Below are positions 41,701 through 53,700 of a DNA stretch of 64,000 nucleotides, piece by piece. Made by a program: the position numbers and the translations under genes. The stretch is taken from positions 45,974,379 through 46,038,378 of the forward strand of contig OX459096.1 in assembly GCA_949775045.1 (NCBI GenBank), written 5' to 3'. Position 1 is the first letter of the stretch. Every line of letters starts with the position of its first letter. Source of the DNA: Metridium senile (Eukaryota; Cnidaria; Anthozoa; Actiniaria; Metridiidae). Under the pieces are notes generated by a model, which searched no databases, was not told the origin of the DNA, and was given only the letters and a program-made list of their open reading frames with translations.

Positions 41701-44700
41701 AAGCCAAATACGTTTTTCTCAAAATACAGCACGAACATACATAGATTGCTGAAAACTTTATAAGTCTGTCTTTGAATTTATGAATTCTAAGAGTACGTTA
41801 GGAAAAAACAGTAAATGCGGTAAGTATTTCTGAAATCTACGATGTTTGTCGGACATTCTATTTCCAGTGGAAATCATGTTCACTCAAGAAAATTGTGGAT
41901 CTATGAATTAAATCCACAATATGAACATCATCACAACCATCCCGTCACATCAGCAGCAGCCGCAGAGCAGCACCATCACCGTTATCACTGCCATCATCAC
42001 CATAATCATCATCATCTAAAATTTTCACCGTCATCACCATCACTATGATCTTAATTACAATTATTTTCAAAAACACCAGTATTATAAAAATCGAGAGCAT
42101 CATCACCTCATCAACATCATAATAAACAACATGATGATGATCATCAGCACTATCAAAATATCAAATGATCATACACTGAATCGAAATATGGCGTCCAATT
42201 TTAATAACTATTGTTCTGGACTGACTAGCCTCTCATACATGCATGTGCATACGCCATCGTGTTTCAACGTTAACACGAGGCTAGTCAGTCAAGAAGAATA
42301 GTTATTAAAATTGGACGCCATATTTCGATTCGGGGTATTGCGCCCAACTTTATTCGTCATCAACATCAACTTCACAATGAACTACACCATCATCATTTTA
42401 AAAATCATCATCAGCCAAAATATCAAAATAAGTCAAAATATCAAATCATTGTAATCACCATCGGCTATATCAAAGTGCTAGTTCTCCTTACCGTTCGTAG
42501 TTTATGCAGTTCTTTCAAGTCCATGCAGTCATACCAGTACTTATCATCACGAATACATTCTAGTCTTGGAAATCTCAAAGTAAAACCTGCTTTATACCTA
42601 GATAATAGAATAGCAATGAATCTTTTCTTTTAGAATCTTTCCTTGTTTGGAAGGATTTGGCTACCTGTGTCCTAGATGACCCATGAGGCCTTGCGGGTTT
42701 TTTCGGAGCACATGGTGTGCATGACATGACAGTGTTTATGTATAGGTTAGTTTTCTATAGTTTTCTTTAGTTTTTTGAACAAAAGGTTTTCAATGTGATC
42801 TCTGGGAAACATTCCTGTACGACTAGTTATTATTCATAGTCAAAGGCTTCAGCCTGGGAGCCGAAAGCTCATCCAATAAACTCATAAAACCAGAGAACGT
42901 TTACTTTACTACCATGTATCCTGGTTTCTCATCTATTTTCAAATTCCTGTTAATGTTGTTCTGTTTTTTTTTTTTTATGTAATAACTTCTTTTTTTTTTT
43001 ACAGCAATAACTTATAAATGAAGGGGATTGTAATTTTGAAAAAGTGTTTTAAGCCTTGATCAGTGTCCAAAATACGAGACTTACCTTTCAGAGGGAATGA
43101 TCTCAGTAGCTTTGATTTGCACAATCTTTGACTTGGAAGGCTCTATCCATACGTCTGGCTTTTCCTATCAATATATCAATCTATTGTTAAATAAGATGTT
43201 ATAAAAAAACCTACAAACAAACCAGCAAGCCATCAAGAAAATAAACAAATGAACAAAGCAAACAAACTGAGTAACAAAGCAACATAACCAACGCTACCTC
43301 GAGTGAGTATATTTATTTATTTATACTAAGTGCTTACTATGCGCATTTTAAAACTCAATGCGCTTACAAAATAGGATCGGTGTCAAAATATTTACAGAAG
43401 AGAAATGAAAAAAAAGAGAGAGTTGAGTGCATTAGTTCAAATGTAACGAAAAAGCTTAACTAAATCATTCACAGTACTTTACCTTGAATCCTGAAGCTAA
43501 TACGATGTTTGTTGGTGGTTTATTGGTCTTGAAAGGTTGCCAGTGGGGTTTTAACTGTTGTCCTAGTTCTCTCAATTCATTTATCGTATATCCAGTACCA
43601 ACCTTAACACATAATTCAAGAAATATTTTAATGAATACACGGCAAATTAAGGGAAATGCAAAGGGAATGATATAATTTTATAATATAGACAAGAGATTTC
43701 AACCTGAAAGGTTTATTTTGTACATACATATAATACAGTGGAACCCCGCCTTACGACCACCCACTTAATTAATACGGCCACCCCGCTACTGCGGCCAGTT
43801 TTTTAGGTCCCGACGAAATGCATGCCCATACATTTTCTATAAAATTTACACCCGCTTAATACGTACACCCTGTTAATACGGCCACTTTTGGCTGTCCCTT
43901 CAGTGGCCGGATTAACGGGGTTCCATTGTATTACAAAAAAAAATTAATAAAAAAGTACACTGTGTCGGTGTTTCTTAACGAGTTAGAAATTAGAATAGTT
44001 AGAAATTAGTCTTTTTTAATACATTGGAGTCCAAATATTAACGTCCGATATGTTTTGTTTGATACTTGTTTTATACGATGTATAAGTTACTTTTGTTACC
44101 GGTAGACTCATCTTTATACTTTAGTTTGCATGCCGTATATTGGGTACAACTCGGCAGCATTTACCTTACAGAACGAATAAAACTGAGAAGGGCGTTGACC
44201 CCTATGATCGGGCGGTACAGCAACAGCACACATGAAATGAGAAATCATGCCACTACGACGCTGGTAATAGAGAAAAAAAAACAATAACGTTGTGGTGATG
44301 CGAAAAGCATTGATAAAAGAAAGTACACTGTACAAGCAGAACATAACTATAGAACAACACGGTTTATCTACTTACCCCTACACCAAAATAACCACCAATA
44401 ATAAGCACATCAAGCTGTTGATAGAAACAACAAAATGTATGAAGTGATCCCAATCTATTGTACATTTTTTACAATAGTTTCAGGCAATCTATTCACAATA
44501 AGACCATCGGGTTGTAGAAGAAGAAATGGTGAGAAAGAAAAGAGAGAAAAGTGTAAACAAATGTATGTATTGTAGCACTGGTTATACATACGTCATCACT
44601 CAAGCTGTCAACGTACTCAGGCTTGATTTTCAGCCATCCACTTCCTACAGTATACAATAGAATATGGTCAGATAGGTAGATCTATCAAATGAAGAGAGGA

Positions 44701-47700
44701 CAAGAGGAGGTAAAAAGGGGAAGATGAACAGCAAAACGGAAGCAGAATGAAGCACTCGATGAAGGAAGAAAAACTGGAAAAAACAAGAAACAAAGCAAGG
44801 ACGGAAGGAAAGAAAAAGAAAGGAAAGTAATAAAGAAGAACTAAAAAATTGGTAGATCTATCAAATGAAGAGAGAACAAGAATGTAAAAGGGGAAGAAGG
44901 ATAACAAAAAGGACCAGAATGAAGCACTGAATGAAGGAAAAAAAGACAGAAAAGGAAGGAAGAAAGGCTGAAAGAAGGAAAAAAATTTATAATAAGCAAC
45001 AAAGCAAGGGGGAAGGAAAAAAGATGGAAAGGAAAGTAGTAAAGAAAAACTTAAAAAATGAGGAAAAGCAACAATGAAAGAAATAAGAATGGCCGTAAGG
45101 AAAAGAACGAAAATATCAACATTACCATTCCTAACGTTTGGCTTGTAGACAGAGTTTGGTGACTTGATGACCAAGCCCTCTTCTCGTCGGTCGATAGCAT
45201 CATTAAGGGCACTAGAAACCTCAGCTCTATGAATCAATATACAATTTACAAATAATTAGGCTTAAGTAAAACCACACAATAAATAATATATGGTTACAAT
45301 TAACTAAATTAATGTATCATTAAAGAAAATCATTCTAATGAAGAACTGCATTGACTGTAAGGAATATATCTACAGACATCTGTGTACTGGGATCAAGTTG
45401 CATAATGGAAAATTTAAAAAGAAAGAAGCCGCATACATAGCTTGGAGAATGCATTGTGTAGCCAAGAGCTAATTCTGTACAACACATTTTGGAGTATATT
45501 TTCACTGAAGATTTAGTTTACTAAACTTACTTTGTTGTGGCACTTTGTCTTTCAACAAGCTGAATGTAACCAGGCCGTGGCTTAAAAACACTGCAAAAGC
45601 AAATCACATTCATTAATCTATATGCTTTAAAGCAACAAACATTAATATTATATATGTATCTTCTAGCATTATGGAATGTATATTGTTGTGTTGTTATCGC
45701 TTTATTATACTATATGGATAGTCTGACTCTCACAAAATCATCTAAAACTGCCTTACCAATAAATGAGATACAGTAAACACCTGCAGTTAAGAACCAAGTG
45801 GATTAAGAACCTCTTGGCAGAAATTTGCAATTTTAATACCCCCATAATATAAGAACCTGTTTAGCCAAACAGTATCAAGCAGTTTCTTATATGTGGGTTA
45901 CAGCCAAATTACAGGATAAACAACCCAGAAGTTACTTGACACAGTTTATTGGAAAAATTAATAATATAATATACTGTTGTGAATTGTAAGTTGATTGTTT
46001 ATTTGTTTAATTAAAGTCACAGTTATATGTAATGTTAGTCCAAACTGAGTTTATTTATTATTCTTATAATAAGAAATAATAACATATCCCCTTTATAACA
46101 ATTAATTAGAACCTAATTAAGAACCTGTTTTGTCTAAATTACCAACAACTAATCCTTTATACAAGAACCTTTTTTGCCAGACTTTAAAAAAATAAAGCTA
46201 GGTTCTTAACTGCGGGTGTTTACTGTTAGTACAAGTTCCTGTATGATCTGTCAATATAATTGAATAGCAAATATTGATTAATATCTACTTACTTGTTCAG
46301 CAATGAAAGTCTTTCCATTAGCTGCACGTTAGCAAGCTTTTTACCATTCAGCAGAAGAATATCAAACACAACAAAACATGGGTGGTAATTTCCTTGGAAA
46401 GAAAAAAATAAAATTGTTGCAGGTTTGATGCATAATCTCCAATATTATGTAATATTTTCAAAATAGTAAATTTTGTGGCTAATGCTTCAAAAAAGTGGCA
46501 GTCCCCATGTCATTGTGTTGCAATTGTGTGTCAATTCCTTACACCACAGGAAGCCCAAGAGTAACACAGAGTATCTACCAGCATATGAAACTGTGTTTAT
46601 TACCTCTTTTGTAAGTTGAATCTGATTTAACATCAAGGTTTGTAGCTTTGGTCCTGTAAATGCAGTATTTATTGATTATTTACAATTATAATATTATAAT
46701 AATTAAGGTCTAGTTAAAACATCTCATGCATCTTAGGGCGCGGGCAAACGGTGTCAACATTTGCTTCAACATCCGTTCGATTTTGTTGAATGGCAATGTT
46801 TAAACGTTTTATTAACTATTTCAACATTGTTAAAACATGTTGAAATGATGTTGAATTGATGTTGAAAGAGTATAAAAGAGTTTAAACATTGCTATTTAAC
46901 ATAATTGAATGGATTCAGTTGAAGCAAATGTTGAAACCGTTTGCCTGGGCCCTTATGCAAAAGAATTCAAACAATAGGTTTTGCTCATTTGCATTCGATT
47001 TGGCACATTTGAGATGTTTAGTTTGCACTAGGCCTAAAAGTCATTAATGTTATCATAGTTTAAAACTTACAGAAATACATCATTGTCAGAGTCATACACA
47101 ACCATTTCACCATCCAGTATGCAGGATGTTGTAGTACTGCAAATAAAAGGATTTATTGTTAGTGTTGGTGTATTAATAAAAGGTAATAGTATTTCATTAG
47201 CCTGCAAAACAGGCATTCTTTTGGGTTTTGGGGAAATTCGTCAATTTTTGGGTTCCTGTGTTGTCGTGATACCAGCAAGAAACACAGGAAGCCCAAAACC
47301 TGATTTTTCCCCCAAACCCCAAAAACACAAGTTTTGCAGGCTAGTATTTCATGGAAATTAACAAAATCATAACTGTCAGTGGTAAGTGTAAATACCTATC
47401 AAAATAGTCAGCAATGTGAGGAGTGAGATATCCATCTTTAGAGTTTGAACCAAATACATGAGTATACTCATTAGCACTGAGAAAATAAAAATGAAATACA
47501 GTTGGTATCAGGTATTGAATATATAGAGCACATACATGAAATCATGGAAAATAGCCATTGGCATTTTTAACTTTTTCTATCTAATAGTTTTATTTAGTAG
47601 TGGCAATTCTCTGTTATAGACAGGTGAAAATGCCATAAGGTATTGTTTTCTTTGCTTCTGGTTGAGTAATAGTCACAAATAAAACTATAAGGTAGTAACC

Positions 47701-50700
47701 ATGAAAATTAATGAAATTATATTTAATCTAAAATTCATTTCATTTTTCAAGTGAAAATTAACGCTCTATCTATTATAACTTACAAGATGTACACAAGGAC
47801 AAACAATTGCACAATCACACAACCCCGAGGGTGTACTCCCTTTGTCCAAGTGGTAGGGCATACCTTTTAGGGTAAAAATATTTCCTGTGCGTACCTTTTA
47901 GGGTTCTGGCTCAAAAATCAGTTACCTAAGTAACATGATTTCATACCTTTAAAGAGTCATTTTTACTCTGTTTGGTTGCTTTGTTGGGGTAGAATTCAAC
48001 AAGGCTTTATCAGTTATTTCTTTCTGTGCATACCTTTTAGGGGTCGTTTTCAAAACCTCCACCGATCACCCCTACCACTTGGACAAAGGGAGTACCCCCC
48101 CCCCCCCCAACCTGGGCACACAACACTGGTACCTTCTTGAAAAGTACTTGTACTTGTCTTTTTCTCTATGAAGCTGCATTCTTTCACCATCAACTTTCTC
48201 TTCGATGTAAAACGTCTGGTGGTCCATAAGCTTCTCAACCTTAGGACAAAACAATATCTAATTTAACAAATAACAATGGATGTAAGAGTTTGGGCAATGG
48301 AGGTGTAAAGGGAGAAAGTGAATCTTGATTATCAGGGTGTATGATATGCATTGGTGATTGATATTTAAACAGTCAGAGTCAAAAGGATAAATCTTTCAGT
48401 TTAGTTTTTAAGTTGTGTATTCAATAGAGAGGTGATGCATGATATCCAACAAATGAAAATTCTCAAAACAGAGAACAAACCAAAAACAGTTCTCAATATC
48501 AAAGAGTTGTTTGTAGGTCATGTGAATATTAAACATGGTGCTACTTCAACCTATTTTTAAAGTTCTCAATATCTTGCTTCCTGGATGCTTGGTCTCAGAG
48601 TCTCGATTTTGTTTGCTTATTGTTAGGCAGCACAGAGTCTGGAATTTTTTTACTCAACTGTCAGGCTGCCAAAACCTAAAAGCATCCTCTCGCCATCTTG
48701 GCACCATCTAAGCACCACATTATATATTAGGGGTGGCGAATGGTACCTTAAAAAACGCTAAGTGTCGGAGTCTCAAATTATCTAAATTGTTGGTCTCAAA
48801 ATCTCATTTTTTTAAAACGACAGTCTCGGAGTCTCGAAATACTTCCAAGGCTGATATGTTCTACGTTATGTATATATTTCCGAAAAATGTATAATTTAAG
48901 CATAATTATGCGCAAGTATCGCAACATGCATGTCTAGTAAGATGTTGCAGTAAAATCTCGTTCTCAGAAAATGTAAAGCAAAAAATCTCAGTCTCGACTT
49001 TTGAAAATCTCACAGTGTCTCGATCTCGAATTATAAAACCTCCATCTCGCCGTCTCAGAAAATCTCGGAAGGACCATTCGCCACCCCTTATATTACATCA
49101 GCATCATCGCAAGCATGATAATTCTCACACCATCTTGGCAACCTACACCCCTGGACTAATATCTTTGGTATATATAAACTCTCAAAGCTGTACAAATAAA
49201 AAAACTGTTAGTAATAACAATTGTTACCTCATCCAGTGAGCCCCTTTGGCCAAGCATGGGTCGAAAAGGTGAGAAAAGTGTGATTTCAACTTCATTCATT
49301 CTCACAGATGGATCATGAAGTTTCTGACAAACCTGAAGTGATAAGGAAAAAGAATAATTATTGGATTATTGACCCAGGAACCATTGACCATACCAAATGA
49401 TCTTGAGCAGATAAAAAGGAATAATTATCAAAGATCATACCTGCATGAGACTATTACAGATATTGTACATTTCAAGTGCATCTGGATGAAACACACCAAG
49501 CACTGAGTTCTCACTCAAACCAGTTTTAAGATCCTATCACAAACATAGAAAATATTGCACTTATGTTGCATAAAGAATTGGACTGCATTACAATATCAGA
49601 CAGACAGACAGACAGATGGACAGACAGACACAGACAAACATACAGACAGACAGACAGACACAGTCAAACAAACATATAAACAGACAGACAAAGACACTGA
49701 CAGACAGATAGACAGACAAACAGACAGACATATAGACAGACAGACAAACATAAATATATTTTATAAACAAACAATCAAAAAATTAAACAGAAAGACCATT
49801 ATCACCCAACTTGACAGAAAGACAACAAAGAAGGAGACATTCAGTAAGAGAGACACATAAACAACCATACATTACATTGTACTTACCCTAAGGATAATTC
49901 TAATGAGCCATTTCTGCAACAGTATAAAACACATTTAAATCAAGGAATTTAATGTACAATATAGAGTTAAAAAAAACTTATAAACAACAAAATATTCAAT
50001 ATAAAAAGAAAATGTTTGTTTTCAGTTTTCGCTATAAATAGAAACCAATGACAATGTTTTGAGTTAAAATTATTTTTATTTCCAGCCTCTGACCTGCTCA
50101 ATGGCACTTGTATTTCTTAGCATCATCTGTAAAGCTTTTTTAATGACATCTCTTTTCTTGTCTAAATTGGCTTGTGCTATTTCATCCAGGTACTGATTCA
50201 CCTGTTCAAGGTTTAAACTAACAACAACAACAAATGGGGAGATAAATAATTTGGTATATATGAGACTTAGCTCTCTGAAAAATAACATCGTACCACATGA
50301 TCCGGGGCTGTTTGAGATGAGGAAGAATTTTAATCCCAGTGTAGGAGGGGAGAGGAGAGATTCTACCAGGGTTTGTTATATTATTTTTGTAAATTGATAT
50401 TTTAATGTAATTTCCAGTATAATTTCCTAGTTTTGTTTTTTGTAAAACGCATTGAGACTTTGTATAATGCGTTCCATAAAGAAATAAATTATTATTATTG
50501 TATTGGGTTATCATGTTTGAATACTCAAGACAGTTATGATATCAATTACTGCCAGAAAATTGATGAACCAATTTTCCTTTCAAAATGTGATCACTTATGG
50601 CAGGCTTGTGTCAATGATAAAGAGGGTTTATATACTGACCTTCCTTGGGTGGGACATCTGCTTTTGAGAACAAAATATGCAACACTGGCAAAGTCAGTAG

Positions 50701-53700
50701 CCAGACCCTGAAGATAAAGACAAATAACATTCACCACTATAATTTATCATAAAAATTATTATGATATCAATGATGACATAGATGGTGATGATATCCATGA
50801 TGATGATGATGATGATAATGGTGATGTTTATGATGATGATAATGATGTTTATCATCATTATAATGTTCATGTCATTGATGACTTATTTGCTGAGGATAAT
50901 AATGTTTATGATGATAATGGTGGTGCTTAGGATGATAATTATAGTGTTTGTGATGGCTTGATTGCTGATATTAATAATAATATCTATTATGATAATGGTG
51001 GTGTTTATGATGATGATTATAATGTTTATGATGGCTTGACTGTAGATGGTAATAATAATATTCATGATGTATATGATGATGCTTATGATGATAACAATAA
51101 TAGAGCATTGTTAATATTAAATATTGTTATTATTATTATGACCACATAAAAATTTCCATCATTGTGACATAATCATCATATTGACTCATAGTTACCAATT
51201 GTAAAGCACATTAATTGAGATGTTTGTGAAATGCCCTATGTAATGTGATGTGGTCCTTATATAGGGCATTTCACAAACATCTCAATTAATGTGCTTTACA
51301 ATTGGTAACTATGAGTCAATATGATGATTATGTCACAATGATGGAAATTTTTATGTGGTCATAATAATAATAACAATATTTAATATTAACAATGCTCTAT
51401 TATTGTTATTATGATGATAATGGTGCATTTATTGAGTTATTTCAAAGGAGGTTATCATAGTGAATAGTAAAACCAAAGGGCAATTACATGACTGAAATGA
51501 TATGTGGGTCACTCTAGGGTTACAATATTGGCTCTAATTAGGTGGCAGGAAACGAATGAACTGCACATTGCCAGCTCCATTTAGTAAAGAGGTTATAATT
51601 TATTATGCTGTGCTTCCAGAACCACTTGCACATGTTGAATACCATCATATCTTTAGTCATAAAATCACCTTTTGATGTCCATGGACATAAATAATAACCT
51701 CTTTACTAAATAGAGCTGGCAATGTGCAGTTCATTCGTTTCCTGCCACCTAATTAGAGCCAATATTTTAACCCTAGAGTGGACATAAGTGAGTACCTGTT
51801 TTGATGCTCCAGGATTACGATAGTTCAGTAGTTTACGTCCATCAATACTGTCTTTGCTAATGCTCAATATTTCAATGTAATGCTTAGCAAGAACAACCTG
51901 GCAAACAATATTCAATATGCTTATTAAAGGGTATGTATGTGACAACAAAGTTTCTTTGAGAAAGGTCTTAAGGTGAAATTTGAAAAGTCCACATCCTTCA
52001 GACAACTGCACTGCTGTTGAAAACTAGTGACGAGTAAGGACTAGATGTCCATTCCCAGGTTGAACATCTTATGTAAGATCATGCACAATCCTGGTAAGAA
52101 CTTGCATTAACTTTCAAGTTTCTGCCAAGATTTAATTAAGATATCTTCCAAAGGTCCTTCCAATAAATTTACTTGCCAAAGTTTAAGTAAGATCTTGGAT
52201 GATAAAATCTTAACAAGATGCTCAACCTGTTAATTCAGCATGGTCACTTAGGGCTTGGGTTGTGTTGTTATATTGAAATTCAAACTATTTTATGTAATTT
52301 GTTTATTAAATTATGTAAATCTCGCATACCTAGAAACACATCAGTTATACTTTATATACATATATATATAGACTGCAAAACAGTCCCTACTTCTATGCAA
52401 AAACTCTGAGGAAACGAGTTGAAGTTCAATCGGACGAAATTCTGGCCGTGCGAGAATGAGGAGAGGATTAATGGCCGAGCTGGCAGTTGGGCGAGAGGGG
52501 AGTGAGTCTCTCCCCTCTCGCCTCATTCCCCTCAGAGTTTTTGCGTTAAAGTAGGGACTGTTTTGCAGTCTAATATATATACAGCTACTTCAACAAACGT
52601 AGAATACTGATCACTGCATACTGCATTGCAAGACCGAATTGCATTCTTGGGGCATTTGAATTTTTTAACGTAAAATAAATAATAGTTAGTTATTTTATTC
52701 TTAGTGCATTTCATTCAAAACAATATAAGAGCTTGTTATGGGGAGCAAGTATCGCTGTATATTTATGTTTATAATTCAAATTAATAAGACCCACAATGCC
52801 CTTTTGTCTTGGAATGCACTATTCACAGGGTTCGTACAGAATCCTCAGAGAAAATTTCCAAAACTTTTCATGGATAAAAAAAAGTGCCAACAGGCATTGA
52901 TTACGGCAGGCAAAAAAATCATCAGCTGTTTTTTAATTACAACGAAAACAGTTCTTTGCAAGGTAGGAGCTGGGCAACTGACAAAAAATTCATAACTTTT
53001 CCATAGCCCAGCATGTGAAAAAGGAATTTTCCAAAATTTTCCAGGTCCTGGAAAAATGCATTACCACTTTCCAAAACTTTCCAAGACTTTCCAAAATCCG
53101 TACGAACCCTGTATTCAGTATTCAACATTTATTGAAATAGCTGTATACTTTGATATAAACACACTGGGAGGTGTAGAGTAAGAGAGAAGGTGTAAAGGAA
53201 CATGAGGCATAGCCAAGTGTTTTTTCGACTTCTTAAAAATGGTAGTCAGCCAATCAGAGCTTGTATAATTGTATCTCAAATATTTTTGTAATGCTAAATA
53301 TGAATCTCAATACAATATACCTCTTTCATTCCATATGCTGGCCTGTCCTTATCAAGTTGAGGTAGCAAGAGCCGTATTGCAGGAAAAAGACAGTCTGTCT
53401 GCATCAAAGATTAAAAAATGATGATCACAAACTTGTAATAAATGATTTATTTTCTTCTGTTAACCTGGCATACTTAATCAACGAAATCGATAATCCATAT
53501 AAATCAATGCCAATCAATATCAATCAATTGATAATGGAATCGATGACCAATCAATGGCCAACAATGGTAGCCATGGCCTTGTATTGTTTGGCAATTGATC
53601 ATTGATAAATCACGCGGCATCCTTTGTCAATGGATACCAATTTGATGTCAATCGATGCCAATCAATGCACTTAATTGATCAACACCAAGCAATATCAATT

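Noticed and set aside
44668..45237. 189-codon minus-strand frame as a separate gene
   Set aside because: Its first part is LIG4 exon 45126-45226; the rest is read-through into a purine-rich intron.
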